Source of the DNA: Microthrixaceae bacterium
GTDB taxonomy: Bacteria; Actinomycetota; Acidimicrobiia; Acidimicrobiales; Microtrichaceae
NCBI GenBank assembly: GCA_027493675.1
Contig: JAOSKI010000004.1
Span: 36,894 to 100,893 of the forward strand
DNA: 64,000 bases
Reading direction: 5' to 3'
Shown here: one piece after another, positions 1 through 12,773 of the stretch
Numbering within the stretch: position 1 is the stretch's first letter
How the letters are laid out: each line of letters opens with the position of its first letter
Position numbers and translations under genes: made by a program
The notes under the pieces: model-generated
Seen by the model: only the letters and a program-made list of their open reading frames with translations
Databases searched by the model: none
What the model was told of the DNA's origin: nothing

Positions 1-13
1 CGGCGCAATCCCG

Positions 14-3000
14 GTGACACCGGCGCGTCCGTCGTCGTCGTCGGCAGCCGAGGCACCTCCAGCACCGACCGCCCATCGATCGAGCGCTGCTCCGAGCGCT
101 GATTCGTCCCCAGCCGCCCCCTGGCACCCCCGCCTGCAGCATCACGTGGGTGGGCGCCTCCGGCGGCGACTGGGACGTCACCGGCAACTGGAACCTCGCT
201 CGAATCCCGAACGACACCGACGTGGTCTGCATCCCCGACGACGCCACGGTCGTGCACTCCACCGGTCAGACGATCGTCCGGTACCTCCTCTCCGACGGCG
301 ACATCACCCTCTCCGGCGGTTCGCTGGCCGCGGCCGAGGAGTCGCACGTCCAGAACCTGGACCTCTCCGGTGGAACGATCTCTTCAGGGAGCGAGCTGAC
401 GGTCACAGCGAGCCTCTCCTGGAGCAGCGGCTCGCTGGGTGGATCCGGCACCACCGTGGTCGCCCCCGGGGCGGCGGGTGTGATCTCAGGCTCCGGGACC
501 AAGACCCTCACCGGCCTGCTCCGCAACGACGGCAACATCACGTGGTCGGCGGGCACCCTCGAGATGGCCTCCGGCGGCAACGGCCCGCACCTCGACAACG
601 CGGGCGCCCTGACCATCAGCGGCGCCGTGACCACGACGACCGTCACCAACGAGGACACTCCACGGATCACGAACCGGGTGGGGGCCTGATCCGCAAGACC
701 GGTGGAGCGACAACCAGAGCCTCCCTCGGCGACGGGGGTTCTCTCTCCAACGAGGGCAGGATCTCCGTGGCGGGCGGGACGGCTTGGTGCTCGACGGAGA
801 TGTCGAGCAGGTCTCGGAGCACCTCACCGGTGGCACCTGGGAGATCTCGGAAGGCGCCCTGACGATCGCCGCCGGGTCATGGCCTCTCGTTCAGACCAGG
901 CCGAGATCGTCCTTTGGGGCGACTCGACGGCACGATCCTCAACGGCTCGGACCTCGGCGCGTTGACGGGTTCCTTCAGGCGGCAACCAAGGAACGCTGTC
1001 CTTGCACGACAGGCAACTCGTCGTGTCCCCTGGCTTCGGCAACCAGGGCACGATCCACCTCGAGGCGTGGTCTCAGCCTCGATGGACCTGACGGGTTCTC
1101 GCAGTCCTCCAGCGGGCGACTCCAGGTCGAGATCTCGGGTGTGGCGCCGGCCGGATCGAACGGCAGGGTCGAGACGAACGTCGCCTCCTTGGGCGGAACC
1201 ATCGAGGCGATCCTCGTCCCCACGGACGAAGAGGAGAGCGAGGCTCCTTACGAGCCGGGCCCGGGCGACGCCTTCACCGTGATCGATGCCGACTGGCTGA
1301 TCGGGACGTTCGACACCGTCGAAGGCCCGCTCGAGGCAACCTACGACTCCGACGACGGTGACGTGATCCTCTCCCTGGGTGGCGTCACCGGAGGCTGCAC
1401 CGTGAGCTGGGACGGCGGCGCAGGCGACGGGCGCTGGGACACGGCCGCCAACTGGGACACAGACGTCGTTCCGGGATCCACCGACCGGGCCTGCATCCCC
1501 GAGGGTTCCACCGCCGAGCACTCCACCGGCACCTCGAGCGTCGGCTCGGTCGATGCCCAGGGGACCCTCCGGGTGTCGGGAGGCACGCTCGGCATCGCCG
1601 GCGACTCCTCGGTGTCCAACCTCCAGGTCGCCGGCGGCATCCTCGACGGCTCGGGTGACCTCGCCGTCACCGACACGTTCACCTGGACCTACGGCACGGT
1701 GCGTGGTGGGGGTGTGCTGCGGCTGGCACCGGGGTCTTCCGGGTCGATCTCGGGCACGGTGACCTTGGCTCGTCACCTCCAGAACGAGGCCACCCTCGTG
1801 TGGCAGTCCGGGTCGATCGCGTTCTCGGAGTCGGGTGGGGTGCACGCCCATCTCGACAACCACGCCACCTTGGAGATCCGCAATCCCGAGAACGCGTACT
1901 CGGTGTGTTGCACCGCGCAACCCATCATCACCAACCGTGCGGGTGCCACCATCACCAAGACCGTCGACGGCATCACCACCCTCGGCGCCGGTGGCAACCA
2001 GTTCACCAACGACGGCACCGTGCGCTCGGTGGCCGGACTGCTGCTCATCGGCGGCGGCACCGCCAGCGGCGGGTCGGGCACCTGGGTCGCGGATGCCAAC
2101 CTGTCCCTCCACGCCGGCACCTTTGCGCTCACCGGCGCGGTCACCGGCAGCGGCCAGTTCTCGGTCTCGGGTGCCGCCGTGCGTTTCACCGGCTCCAACC
2201 AGTTCAACCCTGCGCAGACCGCGGTCACCGGCGGCAGTCTCGACCTCGATCAGGACACCGACGGCGGCAACACCACCGGCACCCTGGCGGTGTCCTCCGG
2301 CGTGCTCGACGGTGACGCCGACCTGGCCGTGACCGACGCGTTCACGTGGACCTACGGCACGGTGCGTGGTGGGGGTGTGCTGCGGCTGGTACCAGGGTCT
2401 TCCGGGTCGATCTCGGGCACGGTGACCTTGGCTCGTCACCTCCAGAACGAGGCCACCCTCGTGTGGCAGTCCGGGTCGATCGCGTTGTCGGAGTCGGGTG
2501 GTGTGCACGCCCATCTCGACAACCACGCCACCTTCGAGATCCGCAATCCCGAGAACGCGTACTCGGTGTGTTGCACCGCCCAACCCACCATCACCAACCG
2601 TGCGGGTGCCACCATCACCAAGACCGTCGACGGCATCACCACCCTCGGCGCCGGTGGCAACCAGTTCATCAACGACGGCACCATCCGGATCGGCTCCGCT
2701 TCGACGCTGCAGGTCGGCGACACGTTCACCCAGGGAACGACCGGCCGCCTGCAGTTCGGCCTGGCCGGGACCAGCCCCGGAACCACCCACGGCCGGTTGC
2801 TCGTGAGCGGGCAGGCGACCCTCGCCGGAACGGTGGCCTCCACCTTCGAGGGCGGCTTCACATCCACCCAGGGCGAGCAGTTCCTCGTCCTCGACGCCGC
2901 CTCGCTGTCAGGCTCCTTCGCCACCGTGGACAGCCCCTTGGTGCCCCACTACGACACCGCAGCGGCCACCGTCACCCTGGTCGACGAGACGTTCGTGCCG

Positions 3001-6000
3001 GTGCCGCCCACGGTGTCGCTCTCCCCGCAGTCGGCGGTGGAGAGCTCCGGCACGTTCATGATCGAGGTCCGCGGCATCGGCGGCAACGTGCCCGTCGAGG
3101 TGCCCGTGCATGTGCTCGCCGGCACCGCCGGCGAGCCGGCGGACTTCTCCACCGACTTCACCCCCACGACCGTGACCGTCCTCCCCGGCGGGCTCACCCA
3201 CGTGCCCGTGACCATCGAGGCCGACACCCTCGACGAGGACGACGAGACCTTCACGGTGGTCGTGGGTGGCGCCATCGCCACGATGACCGTCGTCGACGAC
3301 GACGAGCCACCTCAGGTGGTGATCGACGGCCTAAGCATCACCGAGGGTGACGAGGGCACGGTCGACGCAACGCTCAGCGTGCGGCTCGTGGGGCCGTTCC
3401 TCGGTTCGCTTCCGCAGCCCTCCGGTCGCCTGGTCACAGTGGAGGCCACGACACATGCCGGCACGGCACTGGCAGGTTCGGACTACATCGCGACGAGTGA
3501 CATCGTGGTGTTCCAACCGGGGCAGACCACGAAGCTGTTCACGGTCCCGATCGTCGGTGACACCCTCGACGAGGACCACGAGCAGTTCACCGTGACCCTC
3601 CAGGGAGCCGTCAACGCCACCGTGGCCGAAGGGGAGATGGCCACCGTCACCATCGTCGACGACGACAGCACCGCCACGGGTGACGTCGCCCAACAGCTGG
3701 ACGAGGGTGGCGGGCAGCTGTTCGACCTGCTGGACGACTGGGGTGGCGAGTACGACCTCGATCGCAACGGGCCCTCCCCTTCGAGCTGCCCGGGCACACC
3801 GACGAGCTGGCCGGTCTGTACGAGCCCCAGGACGAGCTCGGCGCGCTCGAAAGCCCTTCGACGAATCTCGACGACGACCTGGCCGCTCTGTGCGGGCAAC
3901 TCGAGGATCGGGGTCTCGAGATCGACTGGGTCGAGGGAGGTGTGTGCGGCAAGCCGGCACCTCCCACGGAGGCCGACATCATCCAGGTCCGCTACACCGC
4001 ACGGCTCTCGGAGCTCGCCGAGGCCATCGGCTTCACCGCGGACGAGCTCAACGACGACGCCGAAGGGGTCCTCGACGGCCTGGCGGCGAACCTCGGCCTC
4101 GACGCCGACTTCGATGCCGGCGCGGACCTCGTGGTCACCCTCGTGGTCGGTGTCGACGAGACCGGCTTCTACGTCTCCGACGAGAGCGGCATGCGCCTCG
4201 GGCTCGACACCACCACCACGGTCCGCGGCACCGGCGACGTCGGCGGGATCACCGGGCTCGACCTCGAGGGACCGACCGACGTCGACGTCGCTGTCCTCCT
4301 GCAGGCCAACGGCGGCGCCGCCCGCCTGCGCACCGCAGAGCTGACCCGACCGCCCGCGGCCTACCTGCGCCCGGCTGCCGAGGGAACCGTCGCGATGCAT
4401 CTCGACGCCACCCTCGACCCGGTGGACCTCGCCTGGGACGCCACGTTCACCCTGGCCGTCGGGCCGGACTTCAGCACCGACATCACCGTGGACGCCCGCC
4501 TGGCGGGCACCCTCACCCTCCCCGGTCTCACCGAGGCGGGCCAGCCCGCCGTCATCACGTTGGTCCGGCACCTTCGACGGCACGACCTGGACCCTCACAG
4601 GAGAGGGCGCCTCCGCCGCCGAGTACGCGCTCGCCGGGTTCGACGTCGACGAGCTCGGCTTCCAGGTGATCCTGTCCCCAGACACCTTCACCGGCACCGC
4701 AGCCGCCACCCTGCACACCGACCTCGGTGACGACGACCACCCCGTCGACATCGACCTGACCAGGAGCTTCGACCACACGACGTTCCACGTGGATGGTCAC
4801 CTGGAGATGGGCGACGTGAGCCTCGGCGGCGACCCCGCACCCGCCTGGCTGGGCGGCCTCACCCTCGACGCCGGCTTCGACGGCGACATCGCAGCAGGCA
4901 CTCTCAGCGGCGGCGTCACGGTGGCGGCCGACGTGGTGGTGCTCGACCCGCAACCGGCGGCGGGCGGCGAAGAGCCAGAGGGCGTCGCCCGGGCGGGGGC
5001 GTGAGCGGCACCTCACCGCGGACGGCCACCTCGCTCTGCACGCCGACTCCCTGACCGCCAGCATCGGTGGCGCCATCGACATCGCCGCCAGCGACGTCGA
5101 CATCTCCCTCGGTGCCGACGCAACCGGTCCTGTCCTCACCATCGCCTCCGCCACCGCCACGGTGCCCTCGCTCAACGGCCTCGGGGTGACCTTCACCGGC
5201 CTGCACCTCAACCGCGACGGCACCTGGGGTGCGGACGGCGTGGCGGTGGCGACCCAGGGGCTCCTCCAGACGATCGGTCTGGGCGGGATCGTGCCCTTCG
5301 ACATCACCTCCGTCGCCCTCGACTTCCCCGACATGGAGGACCTGGACGCCTTCGAGGTCTCCGTCACCGGCAGCATCGACTTCGCCGCCATGGGCACCTG
5401 CCGTTCACGCCGATCATCGGCCTCGGTGGCGACCCGGTCGGCCCTTCCTCCCCGCCGGAGGACAACGACTTCAGCTTCTCCGTCGCCGTCGAGTCGCTGA
5501 GCGAGGGCGGATCCGGCCCTGGGACCTCGGGCCGATCACCCTCGGCTTCGAGGACCTCGTCGTCGGAGACAGCGGGATCACGTTCGGCTCGCAACTCACC
5601 CTGGGCGGCTACCACGACGGCGTGTGGGCCGGCGACGCCTGCGGCTCGTTGTCGATCCTGGGCGGCCTCGACGACCTCCAGGGCGAGGCCGCCATCGACG
5701 TGTGCGGCTCCCTGGATATCACCCCCGACGGCGCCAGCCTCGACCTCGACGGCACCTTCTCGGTCTCGGCGACCCTGGGCGATGCCGTCACCGTCGAGGG
5801 CGCGCATCTCCGCTTCGGACTCGGCATCGCGATGGACGACCAGTTCGCCTTCACGGTCACCGGCCCCACCTTCGAGGGCTTCGGTGTCGACCGCATCGAG
5901 ATCGCGTTCGGCGACGTCATGCGCCTCGTGGGCACCGAGGTGGACATCGACTTCTCCCCGGCACCCGGCGAACCGCTCGTCGCCTTCGGCGGTGCGCTCG

Positions 6001-9000
6001 GCGACGGCTCGCTCGCCGTCGAGTTCGACGACGCGGACGTGTTCTCCGGCTGGGGTGGCGAGGCCGGCAACCTCGGGATCGCCGCCGACGGCACCGTGGT
6101 GCTGCTGCCCGGCTTCTTCGTGGACATCCACGTTCCCGACGGCGAGCGCTTCGGCCTGCCCGACTGGCTGCCGTTGAGGGTCGACGAGGTCGGGATCCGC
6201 TTCCCCGACGTCGACCTGGGGAACATCCCGCCCGAAGGCGTCCCCGTGGAGGACCTCGCGGACTTCGCCCTGCGCTTCTCCGGCGGGCTGGAGGTCACCG
6301 ACGCGTGGCCCATCGCGGCGGCCGTCGACGGTCTCGAGGTGGACCTGGGCAAGCTGTCCCGCGGCGAGGAGTTCCCCATCACCAACCTCGACGGGTTCCG
6401 CATGGGCGTCGAGCCCTTCGAGCTGGTGCCGGGCTTCCGCGTCGGCGGCGGCCTCGAGCTCGGCAGCGTGACCGTCGACGCCGACGCTGAGCCGGGGAAC
6501 CAGCCCGAGGACGTCCTCTACGGCAGGATCTTCGGCGAGTTCAGCTACGAGGGCATGGGGGCGGGCATCGACCTGGTGGTCAGCCAGTACGGCCCGGTAC
6601 TCGCTCAGCTCCAGGTCCCCCTCGCGATACCCATCGACGGCGGGGCCCTGGGTGGGGTGATCCTGTCGTCGGTCGAAGGTGGCATCGCCTTCGGCGGGCC
6701 GGCCTTCCCCGACCCCGAGCGGCCCGTCGAGATCCTCCACGACCCGGCCTTCGACACCGACTTCCCGGTGAACGACGACACCATCCGCGACTCGGTGGAA
6801 CCGGCGGTGCAGAACGGCAACCTCACCTGGGACAACGGCTTCACCCTGGCGATGTCGGGGAACCTCACCCACGCCCTGGCCCCCGGCGTCGTCACAGGTG
6901 ATGTCACCCTCGGCGCCAACATCGGCATGGTCCCCGGCCAGGAGGGCCTCAAGCTCCTCGGCAGCGGCGACATCTCGGTGTGGGGCATGTCCTACGCCGG
7001 CACCGCCCTGCTGATGGACCTCACCGACCCGGCCAAACCGAGCTTCGACTTCGCCTTCGAGACCCCCCCAGGTGGGCAACCCGCTCAGCTTCCTGATGCC
7101 CGCCCAGGCCGTGCTCGAGGCGAGCCTCGACACCACCGGGATGCTCTCCGGGTTCGGCCTCGGCGTCGGCACGTTCCTCGACCGGCTCACCACCGGCACC
7201 CTGGAGGTGGGCCAGGGGTTCTTCGAGGACACCCTCGACGCGCTCGCCGCCGACCTTCAGGCCCACCACGACCGTCCCCTGTCCACGATCGTGCTCGACA
7301 GGGACCACAGCGGCTTCGTCTCGGCCACCGAGGACGAGGCAGTGATCGACCGCCAGTTCCTCATCTCCGGTGTCATGGGATGGCTGGGTACGGGTGAGGA
7401 CTCCCTGCCCTCCGACCCGGTCGGTGCGGCCAGAGCCGGACAGATCTTCCTCGCCGAGCTGCTGTCCACCGCCGGCGACGTCCTCCACGGCGGCGGCACC
7501 TTCGACCTGGCCGATGTGTTCACCAAGGCCGACTACATGGCCTTCGCCCAGATCCTCGGGGCCGGCAAGGAGGCCGTTGCCGCCGTCCTCGGGGTGATGC
7601 GCGACGCGGTGATCGACGCCGGCGACGCCTTCATGTCGCAGTTCGACCCGTCCTTCCACCTGCGCGGCGCCCTCCAGCCGATCATCCTGGGCATCCCCTT
7701 CGGCGAACCCCAGCACGAGGTGGAGCTGATCATCACCGAGGACGGGCTCGGCTTCGGCTTCGACACGAGCGTCGTGGACATCGGGATGCAGCTCTGCGAC
7801 CGCATCGCACCCTTCATCGGCAGCGCCGTGTGCCGGATGTTGTCCCTGGGCTTCGAGGACCACCTGGGCATGACCGTCGAGCTGCCCCCTCGGCGGGATC
7901 GTCGAGGGCCTCTTCGGGGGTTCAGGGACTCCCCACCGTCGACCCGATGAGCGGCGACTGGGCCATCGAGCTGCGCGGCGGGCTGCGTTGGCTCGACTTC
8001 GAGGTGGGCCAGATGACCGGCCTGGCGATCGCCCCCGGGAACCAGGCCTTCCTCGACGCCCACGTGCAGAAGCTCTACGAGGACCCCGACGCACCGCTGG
8101 ACACCTCCCGCATCCCGATCCAGAGTGCGGACCACTACGAGGACCTGCTCACCTACGGGGGGGTGCTGCTCAACGGCCGCCTCCTGCTTCCGGAGCTGCT
8201 CACCGATCCGGTCGGCCTGCTCGGCTCGCTCGACATCCCCGTTCCGGAGGATCCCCTGGAGCTCCCCGCGTGGGTCTCCGCGGTCGCCGAGCACCTGAGC
8301 CGGGTGGCGCAACCGGCCACGGTCCAGCTCTACCTGCCCAGCTTCGCCTCGGTGCTGCTGCCCGACTACGACGCGCCGACCGAGGCCGAGCGGCTCATCC
8401 CCGTGGGTTCCGGACAGGAGCTCGCGGATCGTTTCAACGAGGTCTCCCAGGCCGCCTACCTGGAGGGCACCTTCGACGGCACCCTGCTGAGCATCCCCTT
8501 CGGCAAGGCCCGGGTCTACACCGACGTCGACACCATCGGGGTCGAAGGGAAGCTGCCGCTGATCGGGCTCCAGGCGAACTTCCAGCTCGACACCGCCCCG
8601 ACCGCCGGCTCCGACGGCACTGTGCAGCTGCCCCGGGCGATCACCACTGTGAGCATCGACGAGGCAGAGATCGACGCGGCACTCGCGAGGCTCGGCCTGC
8701 CTCCGATCGTCGGCGGGGTGGCCGGCGTGGACTCCACCTTCCGGGCTGTCTCACCCGGCTACGAACCCACCTCCACCGATCCGCTGCTGCGCAAGGGGCA
8801 TCGAGCTCCTGGACGCGCCTGGCTGTCGACGGACTCGTGGACGATGCGGAGTTCCGCCTCGCCATCACCCCGCCGACCACACCCGGGCTACCCGACCTCG
8901 TCGGCACCGCCCGAGTCGGCCGGATCGGCCTTGCCGGCGTAGAGCTGAGGGACACCGAGCTCACCCTCACCCAGAGCGAAGGCCGCTTCTCCATCGGCGT

Positions 9001-11389
9001 GGATGCCAACGCGAGGATCCTGGGTGCGGGCCCACGGGTGCACGGACAGCTCCAACCCCGACCTCACCGGCACGCTCGCCGTCGAGTTCGACAGCGGAGG
9101 CCCCCGACTCGCCGGCTTCGACCTGAGGACGGGATGGGGGCTCACCGTCACCCGGGTGAACGGACAGCTCGTCTCCACGTTCTCCTTCGACGGCACGGTC
9201 GGGTTCCCCTCCTGGCTGTCCACCGCCACCGGACAGGGCTCCGCCCACGCCACCGGCACCGTCGCCTCCGACGGCACGATCGATCCTCGCCCTCGGCATC
9301 AGCTCCCTGAACCTCGGCGGCTTCCAGGTGCACAGCGGCACCTTCCACGTCATCGGCAACACCACCTCCGCCCAGATGGAGCTCGACGCCCAGACGTCCT
9401 TCCTCGGCGCCAACCTCGGCGTGACCGGCTCGCTCGCTTTGAGCGGGAGCGGCCCGTCGGGCTCGCTGACGTTGAGGTTCCTCTCGGGCAACTCCCTGGC
9501 CTTCGGACCGGTGGCGGTCAAGGGAACCCTCTCGCTGGCGGTCACTCCGACTTCGGCCGACGTCAGCGCCACCGGGTCCGTCGACGTGCCCGGCGTGGCC
9601 GACGGCCTGGGCGTCTCCGGGCGGATCGCGTCCGACGGCACCGGCAGCCTGGCGCTCACCGGCACCTCGCTGGGGCTCAAGGGCTTCGGCCTCACCCGTA
9701 GGAGTGGCACTCCGCCGCCGCCTCTGGCGTCGATCACCGCACGCTCACCGCCACCACCATGACCGTCGACGCCCGGTTCAACTTCCTCGGCAACGTCCTC
9801 GACGTGGACGGCAACCTCTCGCTGTCGCTCAGCGGGCCCAGCGGCTCGCTGGCGCTCACCTACGGCGGATCGGTCAACATCCCCTTCGGTGGCTGGACGT
9901 TCGAGGGCGGGGTCACCATGGCCATCACGCCGAGCGGGGGCAGCATCGCAGTGAGCTCCCGCATCGACGTCCCCGGACTGGCCAGCAACCTGAGCACCTC
10001 CGGCAGCCTGGACTCGTCGCTGCGGGGCTCGATGACGGTCAGCGCCGGTTCACTGCGCCTCGGCCCGCCCGGCTCCCCGTTCTCCATCAGCGGCTCGTTC
10101 ACCCTGAGTCGCCTCGGCAGCCCGGCGGTGATCGCCCTGACGGCGTCGAACGTGTCGCTCGACTGGGCGAACGTGAGCGCTTTCACGGTGAACACGTTCA
10201 CGATCGCCTCCGACGGTCGCTTCGATGCATCGGTCACCGGTAGGACGGTCGGCATCTCCCAGTTCTCCTGGACCTTGCCCGACTTCAACCTCCACGTCGG
10301 CCCCAACGCCACCGGCGTCCAGCTGCAGCTCGGTTCGTCGTCGCTGTCGATCACCGGGATGAGCACCCTCACGATCCCCGGGCTCAACATCGACACCACC
10401 GGCAACTTCAGCGTGACCCTGGCCGGCACGCGGTTGGACATGGCCGCCCTGCAGCTCCATGGAAGGCTGATCTTCGAGCGCCAGAGCGGGATGTTCCGCC
10501 TGCGTGTCAGTGGACCCAACTTCTTCACCCCGGCCAGGTTCTCCATCCCGGGCTTCGCCACCATCAACGTGGGTGACTTCACGATCGCATCCAACGGCAC
10601 CTTCTCGGTGCAGGCCTCCACGACGCGGCTCGGGCCCAGCGCCCTCAGCATCCGCAACGCATCGATCCGGGTGCGCAAGACCGGCTCTCGCCGAGCACCC
10701 TGAAGGTGGCGTGGTCGGCGGCGATCTCTACCTGCCCGTCGGCGACCCCATTGACCTACCGACGCTCGAGATCGATGGAGACGCCACCTGGAGCCACACC
10801 TTCACCGCCAGTGGGCTGGACCTCGGCCCGGCGCTGCGCACATCCAACAACCCGTCGTTCACGTTGTCGCTCGCTGACGGCGTGCTCGTCCTGGATCTCG
10901 ACGAGACGCTCTATGTGGAGCGTGCTCGCCGGCAGCGTCGACATGCGGCTCCGGGAGCTCCACGTGGGATCGGACGGCACGTTCGAAGGCAACGTCCGCG
11001 GCCGCCTCTCGGTGCTCGGCTACCTCTTCGCCACCGCCACGTTCGACGTCAGCCTCTCCGGGGCAGGGTGCGCATGATGATCCCCTCCAACGACCCTGTG
11101 AGTGTGGACCTCGGCCCGGTGAACGGCAGCGTCCACGGCTCGGTCTACTCCGACGGGGACTTCGACTTCAGCGGCGATGCCGTCGTCGACCTCACCCGGT
11201 GGGGGGGGGTTGTTGGGCACGGCCACCGTGCGCCTGCGCGACAGCGGGCTGTCGGGGAGCTTCACCGGCCAGGCCTGCGCCCTGGTCTGCATCGACGTGG
11301 TCGGTGGATCGATCAGCCGTAGCGGAGTCCTCACCTTGCGGATAGCCGGGATCAGGTATCGGATCCAGATCTTCGATCCTCCGCAGTAG
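14..11389 (+). CDS. Giant repetitive surface/adhesin-like protein (5' end outside window), composite of several frameshifted ORFs (784-4344, 3942-4730, 4666-5004, 5229-7397, 7072-7950, 7830-8942, 9003-9701, 9328-9762, 9759-10703, 11177-11389)
   Basis: Successive + strand ORFs with continuous Gly/Ser/Thr/Asp-rich beta-strand character (e.g. GTLAVSSGVLDGDADLAVTDAFTWTYGTVRGGG; ITGMSTLTIPGLNIDTTGNFSVTLAGTRLDM), two Calx-beta-like repeats and repeated W-x2-G-x2-W..NW modules; overlapping ends imply indels rather than gene boundaries. Confidence 0.7.
1678..2021 (+). repeat. Copy 1 of a near-identical ~344 bp direct repeat (period 663 bp) in the giant surface protein
   Basis: Encodes FTWTYGTVRGGGVLRLAPGSSGSISGTVTLARHLQNEATLVWQSGSIAFSESGGVHAHLDNHATLEIRNPENAYSVCCTAQPIITNRAGATITKTVDGITTLGAGGNQFTNDGT; second copy at 2341-2684. 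Confidence 0.9.
2341..2684 (+). repeat. Copy 2 of the ~344 bp direct repeat
   Basis: Differs from 1678-2021 at only a handful of bases; offset 663 bp is an exact multiple of 3. Confidence 0.9.
3007..3663 (+). other. Two tandem Calx-beta-like domains within the giant protein
   Basis: Twice: VSL/LSI..E..G.. then AGxDF/YI...VTVLPGGLTHVPVTIEADTLDEDDETFTVVV....ATMTVVDDDEPP, the Calx-beta signature (DxxxExDETFxVxLxxxxxATVTIxDDD). Confidence 0.85.
7297..7332 (+). other. EF-hand-like calcium-binding loop within the giant protein
   Basis: DRDHSGFVSATE matches the 12-residue DxDxSGxhxxxE EF-hand loop. Confidence 0.55.
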
Positions 11390-11439
11390 CCACTCGTGAG
11401 CAGGCCCCCGGGAGCGGCAGCCGTGTGGCGCCGGGTGGC

Positions 11440-12307
11440 TCAGAGGAGCTCGACCGCGTCGCCCTGGTTGATGCGGCCAGGCTCCACGATGTCGAGGCCG
11501 ATGCCGAAGTCCATCTTCGTCTCGCGCACCAGGGGTGCGCGGATCCGCCGCTCGGTGGGCAGGTCGTCCTGGGGGAGGGGTCACCATCACGCAGGGCGTG
11601 ACATGGGTTGGACCACCTCGGCCACCGCCGAGCCGATGCGCAGGTGACGGCCACACCAGTCGATCTCAGGGAAGCCACCGGGCTCGTCGCCGGTGTCGAC
11701 CAGGACGTTGGGACGGAACCGGCGGACGTCCATCGGAGGCGCCCGTGTGGCCGCGGCCAGCGTGGCGATCGATGTCGTGGTCAGCACGTGGAGCTGGAAG
11801 CTGTCGAAGTAGGTGCCCCGCGGGCCCACGTACTCGATGAGCTCGGTCGCGAGCTCGGGCGGCGCCATCGTGGTCCAGTCGGGTGTCGGCTCGTCGGGTG
11901 CAGTCCCAGCTGGCGGCGGAACTCGGTTTCGTCGGGCAGCTCCACCCGGCGGTAGTGGTCCAGATCCTCCGCGGGCCGTCGGGGCCACAGGGTGACCGGC
12001 CGGTCCAGCCGGGCCGACAGCACCTCTGCCACATCGGGCGCGTCGCTGGTGACGGTGGTGCCGTCGCCCAGGGCGATCTCGACCGGCGGGGTGGACGCAC
12101 CGGAGGGCGCCTCAAGGTATCGGGCGGCCAACTGCACCAGCGCCCCGATCTTCTTGGCACCCCGGATCTCCCCGATGCCTCGTCGCGCACCGCCCACCCG
12201 CGGTCGCCGGGGATCCCGTAGGTCGCCACCACGTCGGTCGAGCTGAGGCGTTCGCCCCGCATCGACTTCACCGGGTAGCGCCACAACTGCGCGACGGGTC
12301 CGATCAC
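11440..12307 (-). CDS. MOSC domain-containing protein (frameshifted)
   Basis: VIGPVAQLWRYPVKSMRGERLSSTDVVATYGIPGDRGWAVRDE (MOSC N-terminal beta-barrel), C-terminus MDFGIGLDIVEPGRINQGDAVELL*. Confidence 0.8.
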
Positions 12308-12341
12308 CGGCCGGCTCCGGCTCGGAGCCGGCCGGTGATCG
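12301..12341. promoter_or_regulatory. Perfect 19-bp-stem, 3-nt-loop inverted repeat between ridA-like gene and MOSC gene, overlapping the inferred GTG start
   Basis: cgatcaccggccggctccg-gct-cggagccggccggtgatcg. Confidence 0.85.
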
Positions 12342-12383
12342 GGGCGCGGACGCGCGAACGGCGGCAGGCCTGTGGTCGGCCTG

Positions 12384-12773
12384 TCACAGCCGGGCCGTGA
12401 CCTTGATCTCGACCAGCACCTCCGGTACGGCCAGCGCGACGACCTGCACAAGCGTGCTGGCCACCTCGAAGTGTGGCCCCCAGACCTCGTGGCGGACCTC
12501 GTTGGCCACCGCCATCGCCGCTTCCATGTCGGTGACGAACACGACCTCCTCGACCACGTCGTCGAGGCTCGCCCCGTAGAAGTCCAGGACGTCGGCGATG
12601 TTCGCGTACGCGGCCCGCATCTGGTCCGCCATGCCCTCGGGGAGGTCCTCATCCTCGACGAACGCGGTCTGGCCCGAGACGTGGATGGTGTCGCCGGCCT
12701 TCACCGCCTGTGAGTAGCCGAAGTACTCCTCCACGACGTTGCCGTAGCGCATCGGTTCCTTGTGGGCCATCAC
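12384..12773 (-). CDS. RidA (YjgF/YER057c/UK114) family protein
   Basis: Intact ORF: ..YSQAVKAGDTIHVSGQTAFVEDEDLPEGMADQMRAAYANIADVLDFYGASLDDVVEEVVFVTDM...PEVLVEIKVTARL*. Confidence 0.85.
   Translation of the reverse strand: MMAHKEPMRYGNVVEEYFGYSQAVKAGDTIHVSGQTAFVEDEDLPEGMADQMRAAYANIADVLDFYGASLDDVVEEVVFVTDMEAAMAVANEVRHEVWGPHFEVASTLVQVVALAVPEVLVEIKVTARL

Noticed and set aside
877-2790. 637-aa - strand ORF and other long antisense ORFs (5364-7232, 14161-16110 beyond the MPE part, 29320-30918)
   Set aside because: Composition (Arg/Gly/His/Asp-rich, no motifs) is that of antisense frames in high-GC DNA opposite clearly coding + or - frames.
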